Assembly: GCA_016713665.1 (NCBI GenBank)
Contig: JADJOR010000011.1
Coordinates: 516,807-580,806 of the forward strand
Direction of reading: 5' to 3'
Source of the DNA: Deltaproteobacteria bacterium
Lineage (GTDB): Bacteria; Myxococcota_A; UBA9160; UBA4427
Length of the DNA stretch: 64,000 nucleotides
The notes under the pieces were generated by a model that was not told the DNA's origin, made no database searches, and saw only the letters and a list, made by a program, of their open reading frames with translations. The translations under genes and the position numbers were made by a program. Of this stretch, positions 33,762-42,612 are shown in pieces. The first letter of the stretch is position 1, and every line of letters begins with the position of its first letter.

Positions 33762-36700
33762 TAGTCCGCAGCCTGAGCGAGGAGTCCCTCAGCATGCCTA
33801 CGGTACGACCCGTTCGAGGAGAGCGGCCTGCGAAGTGCGTTTTCGGCATTGGAGATGTCGATCGTCGAAGAACCCTTTGCCCGTTCGGCACTTGCCGCGT
33901 TTTCGAGCCCCGGACCGACCCCGGACCGCGGGCCGACCACGGGCTGACCAGACCCGGGCCGCTCCCCGTTTCGCCCGGACCGCCGATCGTCGTAGCTCGA
34001 CCCCGAGCCCAACTCCGCCACGTCGATCAGCCCCATCAGGAACGACTCGCCTCGCTCGCCCTCGCCCTGGTAGAGCAGCTCGTACGCGAACGACTGCCCG
34101 CGGCCGCTTCGATGCACGAGCAGATATTCCATCTCGGCGAGCCGCCCCAGATGCACCTTCAACGACGTGTCGCTCCACTGCGTCGCGTCGCGGATATCCC
34201 GGCGGCTAAAGCGGAAGTCCGCTCGCTCGATCGCGAGCACCCGGCACCGCTCCCGCACCCACGTATCGAGTTTTCCCAGCAGCTCCCGCGTCTTCGGCGG
34301 CAGCTCGTCGAGGGTTCGGCCGAGGACCTCATGAGCGAGCCGATTCGCCGTCTCGATGTCCGAGGGCACCACCTCCACGTACCGGAGCGTCTTTCCCTCG
34401 TGCTCCACCGCCTGGATCTTCCGCTGGTGCTGATGCAAGAGCGCGATCGCGTCGATCAACGTGAGGTACTTCTCGTGATCCCGACGCGTCCGCGTCCGGT
34501 CGTCCACGAACGTGAGGCGCTCGCCGTACGGGTTCACGACGGCCAGCGGCTGCAACAGGCGCTGCGCATTGCGATGCAGCCGCAGCACATCCTCCCGCCC
34601 CGCCTTCGCCAGCAGCCCCGAGAGCGTCCGCTTGCGACGCTGGATCGCATGGATCGCCCGCGTCTGCTCCCGACCCTCGTCGACGGTCAGCACCACGCAC
34701 CGGTTGAGCAGCTCCTCGTCCACGTCGATCGCCGTCGTCGTCAGCATGATCATCACCGGGCCCTTCACCGAGTACTCCTGCGTGCGAAGTGCCCCCGTCT
34801 CCGGATCCTTCCCCGTGCTCGCGATCGTGAGCTCACCCTCGGATTGCAGGAGCTTGAGCGCATACGAGGCCGTGCTCGCCCCTTCCTCCTCGACGATCGC
34901 GAGCACCTTGTGCTGCAGGTCCCGCTCCCCCATGTAGAACAGCGACTGGCCCGTCAGGGCAGAGTATTTCGTGCGCTCTTCCTCGGGGATGAACGCCAGC
35001 ACCGCGTCCATCAGCGCCGACTTCCCCGCCGCACTCGTCGACTGCACCACGATCGCGAGCGGCGCGTCGAGCTTCCTCGAGATCCCGGCCAGGTAGCCGA
35101 CGAGCTTGTTCGTCCCCTCGCCGACCACCCCGCACCGCTCGAAGTCCCGCTTGATGCGGGCGAGCAGGTTCGGGTCGCGCAGCAACTCGAGCGCCGCCTG
35201 CCGATCCTCGTCGCCCAGCTCGAGTGTTTTCCCTTTAGCCGCTCTCTCCCCCTCGATCCGCTCCGTCTGCAGCGCTTCCAGCTTGAGAAGGATCTTGCCC
35301 AGGTCGCCCCGGATCACGTCCTCCTGTACGCCCAGCTCGACCGCCGCTTGCTCAGTAAACGCCTTGCGCGGCCGCTGCTGGTACAGATCGAACGTGTCGA
35401 CGTGCATCGCCTGGCCGCTGCCCTCGAACGCCGTCCCCGTCACGAGCACGTTGACGCGCAGGCTCTCGAGGCTCGCGTTCTTCGCCACACCCCGGATCCG
35501 GTAGCGGCGATCGCCCAGCCCGATCACGATCTCGTCGCCGTGAACCCCCGCCGCGACCAGCGACCTCGGCGCCGGCGGCAAGACCGACGCCGGCAACCCC
35601 GCAGCCACCGCATCGGCCTCGATCTCTTCCCTTCCCCAGCCTCTTCCGCGGCCACCAAGACAGCAGCTAAAGAAGGATTCGGCTCGGTCTCTCGACGTTC
35701 CTCTCGTCCCCACTCGGCTGGCCCGGGGCGCGATGGGGCGCCAACAGGAGGCTTCGAGGGAAGGGATGGAGGAACGGACGCCGGAGCAGGGACCACGGCG
35801 TCGTTCGCGATGGATTCGGCGGAGGGCGCCATCGGCGCCGTCGCCGTCGTCGTGATCGGCTTCGCACTGCCCTTGCCCAGCCATAGGGCCGAGCGGATCG
35901 CGATCCCGAGGCTCTTCGACGCCGGCCGCACCTCGAGCGCGTACTCGTTCGCGTCCATCCCCTTCGCGAACTGGATTCGGTAGCAGTCGAGGCCTTCTGT
36001 CTGGAGCTGCTTCGAGAGCTTCTCCGCTGCCGCATCCCCCGCCGCGTCCCGGTCGTACGCGATGAGCACCCGCTCGGTCTCGTACTGCTTGAACGCGGCG
36101 AGGTGGTCCTTGGTAAAACCCTCGACGCCGTAGCTCGTCGTCACGTTGCGGTACCCCGCGCACCAGAACGTCAGCGCGTCGATCAACGACTCGCACAAGA
36201 TGATTTCCTTCGAGGTTTTCAGCGCCGATCGATTCCAGATCCCCCGATGCGGCCCGGGCAGGTACAGATGCAGCGGCGTCCCCTCTCGAAGACCCGGCGT
36301 GATCTTTCGCCCATACACCTCCGTCACCTGGCCGTCCTCGCCGAAGATCGGGATCACGAGCGAGCCGTTGAAGTGCTCGTGGCCCGAGGGTCGAAGCAGG
36401 CCGATCCGCTGCAGCGCCCCCCGGATCGCCGCGCCCTCTCGCCGGTTCTTCGCCGGCAGCCGGTAGCCCAAGGTCCGGTTCGCGAACCCCAGCTTGAACT
36501 TCGCGATCGCCTCGCTCGATGCGATCCCCCGCTTCTCCAGATACGCCAGCGCCTCCGGCGACTGCAGCAGCGACTCGTGGTAGTACTCGATCACCTGACC
36601 CGCGAGCCGCTCGTCCTCGGCGCTCGCCTCCAGCGCCGTCGGCAGCTTCTGCACCGTCGAACGCTTCCCCAGCGTCTTCGGCGACGACGTCGGCTGATAG

Positions 36701-36978
36701 TCCGCTTGCAAGAGCTCGACGGCGTGCCGGAACGACACCCCCTCCGCTCGCATCACCCAGTCGACCACCGAGCCCCCCGCCTGGCAAGCGCCCAAGCAGT
36801 GCCACAGATTCTTCGCCGGCGTGATCACAAGAGAGGGCTCGTGATCGTCGTGGAACGGGCACAGCCCGACCCGATCCTGGCCGCGGCGCTCGAGCACGAT
36901 CCCCTGGCTCTCGGCGAGCCGCTCGACCGACACCTCCGCCTTCAGCCGCTCGAGCTCGCCCTCCGGGATGCGCGCCAT
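33761..36978 (-). pseudogene. Primase-helicase with single-base frameshift, element copy 2
   Basis: The N-terminal frame (from ATG 36978; CHC2 finger CPFHDDHEPS, TOPRIM CESLIDALTFW and YDRDAAGD) runs out of frame near 35633. The C-terminal frame (GDEIVIGLGDRRYRIRG onward, with QSTSAAGKSALMD) runs from there to 33761. Compared with copy 1, a CCCCTTTCCC tract is CCCTTCCCC here, one base shorter, which accounts for the shift. Apart from this the protein would match copy 1 over its length. Either this copy lacks a fused primase-ATPase or the missing base is a sequence error in a pyrimidine run. Confidence 0.82.
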
Positions 36979-37055
36979 CGGATTCCTCCCCTGCGCCCAA
37001 CCCTGTCAAGACCCGCTGCAAAAAAACGGGCCGCTGGTGGACTCGGCCGATTGTT

Positions 37056-37069
37056 ACCAGTAAGCTGGT
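37056..37069. promoter_or_regulatory. Inverted repeat before XRE gene, copy 2 (candidate operator)
   Basis: ACCAG-TAAG-CTGGT is a perfect inverted repeat just before the XRE ATG. Relative to copy 1 (ACAAG-TAAT-CTTGT) each arm has the matching change, so symmetry has been kept through sequence change. Confidence 0.6.
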
Positions 37070-37073
37070 CACC

Positions 37074-37502
37074 ATGCAAGCCGCACCCGCTCAAGAACCC
37101 GGTTTCGACGCAACCCGCCCGTACACTTCCCCCATGCCCAGGAAGCTCCAACGCACTCGACCCAAGCAGGGAAGCAGGCTTGCCGCGCTCCGACGCGCCG
37201 CCGGCCTCACCCAGACCGAGCTCGCCCAGCTCGTCGGCGAGCCCCAACAGAACATCGCCTTCTGGGAAGCCAGCGAGAAGCCGCCCCGATCCGACGTCCT
37301 CCCCAAGCTCGCCCGCGTCCTCGGCGTCCAGATCGATCACCTCCTCGACGGCAACACCGATCTTCCCAAGACCCGGCGAGCCGGGCCCGTCGGCCGCGTC
37401 CAGAAGGTCTTCGAAGAGGTCGCAGCACTCCCCCGGAAGCAGCAAGAACGCATCGTCGAGACCGTCTCCGCCCTCGTCGAGCAGTTCAAGCGGAGGGCCT
37501 GA
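37074..37502 (+). CDS. XRE-family transcriptional regulator, element copy 2
   Basis: The 142-residue protein has a single HTH_3 domain (RLAALRRAAGLTQTELAQLVG, then PQQNIAFWEAS, LPKLARVLGVQIDHLLDG) and a short helical C-terminus (RVQKVFEEVAALPRKQQERI) likely to form a dimer. An internal ATG at 37134 is an alternative start that keeps the whole HTH; neither start has a good ribosome site, so leaderless initiation is possible. Placement opposite the primase gene with an inverted repeat at its start suggests that it controls both primase-recombinase and cargo transcription. Confidence 0.85.
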   Translation: MQAAPAQEPGFDATRPYTSPMPRKLQRTRPKQGSRLAALRRAAGLTQTELAQLVGEPQQNIAFWEASEKPPRSDVLPKLARVLGVQIDHLLDGNTDLPKTRRAGPVGRVQKVFEEVAALPRKQQERIVETVSALVEQFKRRA

Positions 37503-37507
37503 TCTCC

Positions 37508-37963
37508 GTGAGCGGTGCGCTTCCCGATGATCGGATCCGGCACCTCGAGATGCTGCAAGCCGCCATCACTCGCATGGCCGGCGCCGCCGCCTCGATCAAG
37601 AGCCTCGGCCTGGTCATCGCCGCCGGCGCACTCGCCTTCCTCGCCACTTCGCCCGAGCCCCGCATCGCTCTCGCCGCCGCCGGTCTGATGCTCGCCTTCT
37701 GGCTTCTCGATGCGCGCTATCTCCAGCAAGAGAAGTGGTTTCGGGACATGTTCGATCTCGAGCAAAGCCTCGACGCCACCACGCCCGCCTCCTTCGTCAT
37801 GACGCCCAGCGCCGACATCCGCGCCAGGACCTCGATCCGCTACGGCCTCATCAGCTGGTCCACCTGGGCCCTCTACGGATCCCTCATCGCCTTCCTCTTG
37901 ATCCTCGCCTCCGTCATGGCCGCATCGAGCTCCTCGGCGGCCAGAGCGTGTCCGCATGGCTAG
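37508..37963 (+). CDS. Three-TM membrane protein paired with TIR-like protein
   Basis: The 151-residue protein has hydrophobic segments at about residues 30-47, 52-68 and 118-138, with a soluble charged stretch between the second and third (DARYLQQEKWFRDMFDLEQ). I do not recognise the family. It follows the XRE gene after five bases, and its last eight bases overlap the TIR-like gene start (ATGGCTAG), so the two are translationally coupled. By analogy with two-gene defence modules it could be the membrane effector acting downstream of a TIR-made signal, but that is inference. Confidence 0.75.
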   Translation: MSGALPDDRIRHLEMLQAAITRMAGAAASIKSLGLVIAAGALAFLATSPEPRIALAAAGLMLAFWLLDARYLQQEKWFRDMFDLEQSLDATTPASFVMTPSADIRARTSIRYGLISWSTWALYGSLIAFLLILASVMAASSSSAARACPHG

Positions 37964-38450
37964 GCGGGTCTTCTACAGCTTCCACTACGCGCCCGACTGC
38001 CAACGAGCGGCGCTCGTTCGCAACATGGGCATGATCGAGGGCGATCCGCCCGTTTCCGACAACGACTGGGAGAGCGTCAAGCGCGGCGGCGACGCGGCCA
38101 TCCAGCGGTGGATCGCTGGACAGATCGCCGGCAAGTCCTGCGCCGTCGTGCTGATCGGATCCCAGACCGCGAGCCGCAAGTGGGTCCGATACGAGATCAT
38201 CGAAGCCTGGAAGGCCAGGAAGGGCGTCGTCGGGATCTACATCCACAAGCTGAAGAACCTCGCCGGCGAGCAAGCCACCAAGGGACCCAACCCCTTCGAC
38301 GCGATCGATTTCGGGCCGCCGCGCAAGCTCTCGAGCGTCGTCAAGGCCTACGACCCGGGCGGCCTCTCCAGCCAGGAAGCCTACGCCTGGATCAACCAGC
38401 ACCTGGCCAACGCGGTCGAGGAGGCGATCCAGATTCGGGAGCGGTTCTGA
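37956..38450 (+). CDS. TIR-like (MTH538/DUF1863) domain protein, ThsB-like
   Basis: The 164-residue protein is almost entirely a DUF1863/MTH538 flavodoxin-like TIR domain: RRVFYSFHYAPDCQRAALVR at the start, then WESVKRGGDAAIQRWIAGQI, CAVVLIGSQTASRKWVRYEI and VVGIYIHKLKN. The Glu of RYEI lies where ThsB-type TIR proteins have their conserved acidic residue. In Thoeris defence, ThsB-type TIR proteins make an NAD-derived signal on phage infection. Here the partner is a small membrane protein and no canonical ThsA is nearby, so this may be a variant system. It ends 22 bases before the TTTAGC-N-GCT motif. Confidence 0.82.
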   Translation: MARRVFYSFHYAPDCQRAALVRNMGMIEGDPPVSDNDWESVKRGGDAAIQRWIAGQIAGKSCAVVLIGSQTASRKWVRYEIIEAWKARKGVVGIYIHKLKNLAGEQATKGPNPFDAIDFGPPRKLSSVVKAYDPGGLSSQEAYAWINQHLANAVEEAIQIRERF

Positions 38451-38471
38451 GGCGGAGACGCGGGCGCTTTC

Positions 38472-38486
38472 CCTTTAGCAGCTCTC
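38472..38486. repeat. TTTAGC-N-GCT motif at right edge of cargo slot, copy 2
   Basis: CCTTTAGCAGCTCTC lies shortly after the TIR-like gene and corresponds to 30711-30725 in copy 1. It is the point where homology between the copies resumes. Confidence 0.5.
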
Positions 38487-38651
38487 CTCTGCGGCCCAGC
38501 GGCGGCGAAGCCGCCGCGGGCGGGGCGGCCGCAGGCCGCACCGCCCCTCCGGCGCGGCCGTCGCGACGCGCATCCGCTCGGACCCGGGCTCCGAGCCCGG
38601 CCCTGGACCGCAACGGCAGAAGCGGCCGCCCCGGCACGGCGGAGCCCCAAG

Positions 38652-38675
38652 TTGACATAACGAACGTTATGTCAA
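38652..38675. other. 24-bp palindrome, dif-like, copy 2
   Basis: The arms TTGACATAA/TTATGTCAA are unchanged from copy 1, but the centre is CGAACG instead of CGTACG, so only the middle two bases break symmetry. Conserved arms with a variable 6-base centre fit a tyrosine-recombinase crossover site. Confidence 0.6.
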
Positions 38676-38923
38676 GTCTCCCGCAGCGAAGCGGAGGGAG
38701 ACCCAGTCGGGCCCCGGACAGGGGCAGCGCGGATAACGCAGCGTTATCGGCGAGGGCATGCACGCGACGTGAACGGCGACGTAGCGAAGCGGAGTCGACG
38801 GGCGCGGGGCTTGCTCGCCCGCCTGCCCCGGTGAGGAGCGGAGAGAGACGACGCGAAGCGGCGGCTCGCGCAGCGACGAGGGGAGGGGCTCGACGCAGCT
38901 TGGGGCGGGGGACGAGCTCGTCA

Positions 38924-39463
38924 TCAGGGCGCCCATCCGACCATTTTGACTAGCGCCGTCACATAGCTGCGACCGGCTGGTCCAAAGCCAATGCTCTTTG
39001 AAGCCTGATCAAATTTCAATCGAAGAAGATCAAGCCCGCCCGCAGCCTCCAGGAAGACTTCGAAGGTCGCTGGATTCGCGGAAAAGATCGAGAAGTTCTC
39101 ATGAGAGACCACAAGGCCCCACTGGCCCGATTCGCCGAAGATATGGCTGATGGTGTGGCCAAGAAAGGAGTTGTACTCGATCTCCTCAAGGTCACCCTGC
39201 GACAGCTCGAATGTGCGTGCGGGTTCGTCCGCCCATTCTCCTTCCCCATCGCAGATAATCGCTTTGGAATCGCCATTCGCCGTTGTAGCTGCCTTGATCG
39301 ATAGAAGATCAGATGTATCGATCGATAGTCCGCCAGCAAGGAGGGCCATAGGCCAAGTACTCGACGCAAACGGCTTCTCGTCGGCGGCTCGCCCCGAGAA
39401 GATTCGATCATGAATTGGTCGCCACCGGCGAGTGAATTCATCGCGGTCGATCATTCGAATCAT
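38924..39463 (-). CDS. Candidate cytoplasmic immunity protein of the large Rhs tip
   Basis: The 179-residue protein starts 13 bases after the Rhs tip stop (39477), with GAGAGG at good spacing before the ATG at 39463. The frame is also open further upstream, but that would overlap the tip. It has no signal peptide; it is acidic and mixed alpha/beta (FSGRAADEKPFASSTWPMAL, LGHTISHIFGESGQWGLVV). I recognise no family. Position right after a toxin tip and the cytoplasmic location suggest immunity to a toxin acting in the cytoplasm. Its stop lies seven bases from the right end of element 2. Confidence 0.68.
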   Translation of the reverse strand: MIRMIDRDEFTRRWRPIHDRIFSGRAADEKPFASSTWPMALLAGGLSIDTSDLLSIKAATTANGDSKAIICDGEGEWADEPARTFELSQGDLEEIEYNSFLGHTISHIFGESGQWGLVVSHENFSIFSANPATFEVFLEAAGGLDLLRLKFDQASKSIGFGPAGRSYVTALVKMVGWAP

Positions 39464-39981
39464 TCGAAAGTTCCTCTCAGTATCTTCCGAATCGGACCTT
39501 GATTCTTCGCCCTCCACGATTCACCTGAACGGTTGGTCCTCCAGTTTTCGAATCTGGTCGAACGGACGCTGAACCGCCGCCAGGCAGGTCAATCACCGTC
39601 ACCTTGCCATCTGCCGAAACTCTCGGTTCCGCGCCAACCTTTTCGGCGAGCTCATTGAACGCATCTCTTGCGCTTTCATCGGTGCCCCTCTTATCGACGT
39701 TCGAACCGTCTGCAATCCCGCCCTTCTGCAGATCGGCGATCGCGGAATCGCACTCGTCAGGCTCGACCCGATCGTTCGCTGTCGCCAACCCAACGATTGC
39801 TGCAGTGTTCCCGAGCGCTTGGAGCGCCTCGGACGGCGTCAGTCCTGCGGCCGCACACCCAGATGGCGAACCTGCCGCACAGCTTGCGGTGACGGAGTCA
39901 ATCAGTCCGAGCGGATCGATATTTCCGACCGGGTTGTTCGATGCATACGTGTATACGTTGATCCCGCCGAGTTGGCCGATC

Positions 39982-41088
39982 GGATCCGCCGAGATGTATC
40001 TCCCGATTGAGGGATCATAGAACCGATGCCAGTTGTAATGCAGATTCGTCGCTCCATCGAATAGCTGCCCCGGAAACCTCCCCCGCTGCGTCACGCTGGT
40101 CCCCGACGGCGACACGCCGAACGTCTCGCCGAACGGCCGACTCCGAATCTTCCACGCCACCTCGCGCGTGGTCGTCGTGAGCATCTCTGGCGTCCCGAGG
40201 TGACTGGTGTGGACCCAGTACCGACCCGTGTTCCCGGCGCCGTGCAGCTGCGCAGATCGGCTCGCCCTCGAGATAGACGTATTCGACGACCGGGGAGCCA
40301 TCCGCGTTGAGCTCGGACAGGATCTCGCCCGAGGGACCGTAGACGTAGATCCGCTCGAGGGTGGGTGTCTTCTCCAGGACCCGCTGACTCGCCGAGTCGT
40401 ACGTATTGTTCTGCTGCTCCGCGTAGTACTCGACGACCTCGGCATCCATCCGGAACGAGTTCGAGTTCGTCGCGATCAGCACGACGTTCGTCGTCTCCTC
40501 GATCGAGAAAGTCGCCGAGCCTGACGGCGAGACGCTGCCGAACGGTTCGATGCGGACCTCCTCGGCATGCGACGTCGACCAGGTCACGGTGATCTGCCCG
40601 GGTCCGGTCTGAAGCAAGAGATGCTTGTCGATGGAGAAGGAGTTCACGATCGGGTGACAGAGCGTCCCGCACGCCAGCGGGTCGCGAAACTCCCACGCCG
40701 CTGAGTTGTTCTGATACTCGACGAGATTGATGACGCCATCGAGGTCGAAATCCATCTGGGCGTCGTTCGGAACGGTCTTGTCGAGATCGAGGGTCTGGGT
40801 GTTCCCGTCGATCGTCGAATCCTCATAGGCGTCTGGGATGCCGTCGGAATCCATGTCTTGCGCAGCGCCCTGCGCGGCGACCAGACCGCTTCCGGCCAGC
40901 AGGACCACGAGGACGATGAAGATTGAGCGCGCCCGCGAGAACCCTCTGCCCCCGATCCATTCGATCGATTCGAATCCGGGGCTGGACGCTCGTCGCTTCG
41001 CTCTCCTCGCGATCCATGCCAGCATCCCGGCACCGACTGCAATCATGCTTGAGCTGTCGGGCTCGGGAATCACCTTCCGTCCGAGCTG
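39982..41088. repeat. 1.1-kb Rhs-core duplication, copy 2
   Basis: This matches 22624-23729 apart from one extra A at 40254 (GCGCAGATC against GCGCGATC), which shifts the reading frame of the large Rhs gene. Upstream and downstream sequences differ completely between the two locations. Confidence 0.9.
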
Positions 41089-42612
41089 TTTCATCTGATT
41101 TCGCTCGTCGTACGCCAGCTTCACGATTTCGACCGGCGATCGCAGATCGTCCGTCACGTTTCCTCGCGTGTCGTATTGGAACGGCCTCACGTAATTCGGC
41201 ACGCTCAGGTTGGAATTCGTGATCGCGACCGAATTCAGGCGATTGCTGTTCGAGGCGATCGAATACACCTCGGAGATCGTCGAGCTCGCGCCGCCCGGGG
41301 CCAGAGTCAGCGAATTGCGATTGCCGTTGGCGTCGTAGCCGAAGTCGTACGTCCCGTAGGGTCCGATTGCCTTCTTGAGTCTCGAGCGCGGATCGTACTC
41401 GAACGTCTGATTGTCCGGAGGCGCGACGCTGTCGGCGATCGATGCGAGCGTATCGAGCGGCGAATACCCATAACTTCGATTGAGAATCAACCCCGGCGGG
41501 TTGGCCCCCAAGTCATCTCGCAACTGGTACGAATCGACTCGCCCGCTCTCGTCGCGTTCCCTCGTCAGCGTGATCCCGTTTCCGAACCGGATGTTTCTAA
41601 GCGGTCCCGCCCCAAACGCCCAGTAGGTGATCTGATCCGCTAGAACCGAGGGGGTTGCCCCGACGCTTTCCCGCAGGTTGACTTCTGATGCGCGGCCCGC
41701 GGAGCGGTCATACTCGACGACGCGCCCCGTCGGATAGGTGATGGACGTGAGGTCTCCCGCCACACTGTACTCGTAGGCCAGCGTGAGCGGCCTCGGCCCG
41801 ATGCTCGTGTTGACGCTCTTTCCGATCCGGTTGACGTTCCCGTACGCGTCGTATCCGAAATCGGTCGATCCCGAGCCATCGACGACCCGACTCAGTCTTC
41901 CTTCTCGATTCTGAAAAACCCCCGAGTCGGGCGCGTCATAGGTCCAGGACTCGAGCACGTTCGTCGGGGAGGTCGACTCGGTCAGAATCCGATTCGCCGC
42001 ATCATAGGTGCGCGTCGCGCGAACGTTCGTCCCGCCTGCGAGCGATTGCGTGCTCTCCCGGAGATTTCCAGCCGGATCGTATTCGTAATCCGTCGTGCCG
42101 GAGTCGGGGCTGACGACGCGGACAAGGTCCCCGAATCCGTCGATGACGTAGTCGGTGGCGAGGTTGCGTGCGTCGATCAGCTGAGTCACCTGGTTTCGAG
42201 TGTTGTAGGAGAGCTCGTCCTCCTCGAGGACCCCTGTCCCCCCGGTTTGCGGCACATCGTGCGTGACTCGGGTGATTCGATCGATTCCGTCGTAGGCCAG
42301 CGTCGTCGTGAGCAATCCGTTTTCGGGAGGCCCGTCTCGCACGATTTTTGCCAGTCGCTCGCCAAGCTCATAGTTGTACGTCGTCTTCTGGCCAGCCGGC
42401 CCCGTCTCCTCGAAGAGCCGGCCGCGGGTGTCGAAGCGCTGCGTGGAGGTCCCGACCGTCGAGCCATTGCGCTTCGTGGTCGTGTCGACGCGCAAGACTC
42501 CGCTATTGAGGTCCCCCGACCCGAACGACCGGGAAAAGCTGATCTCGTCGTTGAAGTTGTTCTTGACCCATTTGAGCTTTCTGGCTTCGTCGTAGTTGCA
42601 GTAGTTCCGACT

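Larger units (their letters stand above)
32527..38917. mobile_element. Tyrosine-recombinase/primase element, copy 2 (TM protein + TIR-like cargo)
   Basis: This has the same layout as copy 1: left end joined to an Rhs tip after TTGTAA, recombinase, primase-helicase (frameshifted here), divergent XRE (intact here), cargo, structured right end ending GGGGGACGAGC. The cargo is a three-TM protein plus a DUF1863 TIR-like protein instead of a toxin-antitoxin pair. The right end stops just short of the immunity-type gene of the preceding Rhs cassette (stop at 38924). Gene-level similarity to copy 1 is very high but not identical. Confidence 0.8.
38451..38917. other. Structured right end of element copy 2 (no protein gene)
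   Basis: Counterpart of 30701-31151: the motif at 38472-38486, GC-rich inverted repeats, CCGGGCTC/GAGCCCGG, the near-perfect 24-bp palindrome at 38652-38675, GTCTCCC/GGGAGAC and the GATAACGC palindrome at 38732-38748. I see no gene in it. Confidence 0.6.

Noticed and set aside
35620..35680. Programmed frameshift joining the two halves of the copy 2 primase
   Set aside because: Copy 1 encodes the same junction in one frame, and the difference is one base in a C/T run with no slippery heptamer and hairpin arrangement that I can see.
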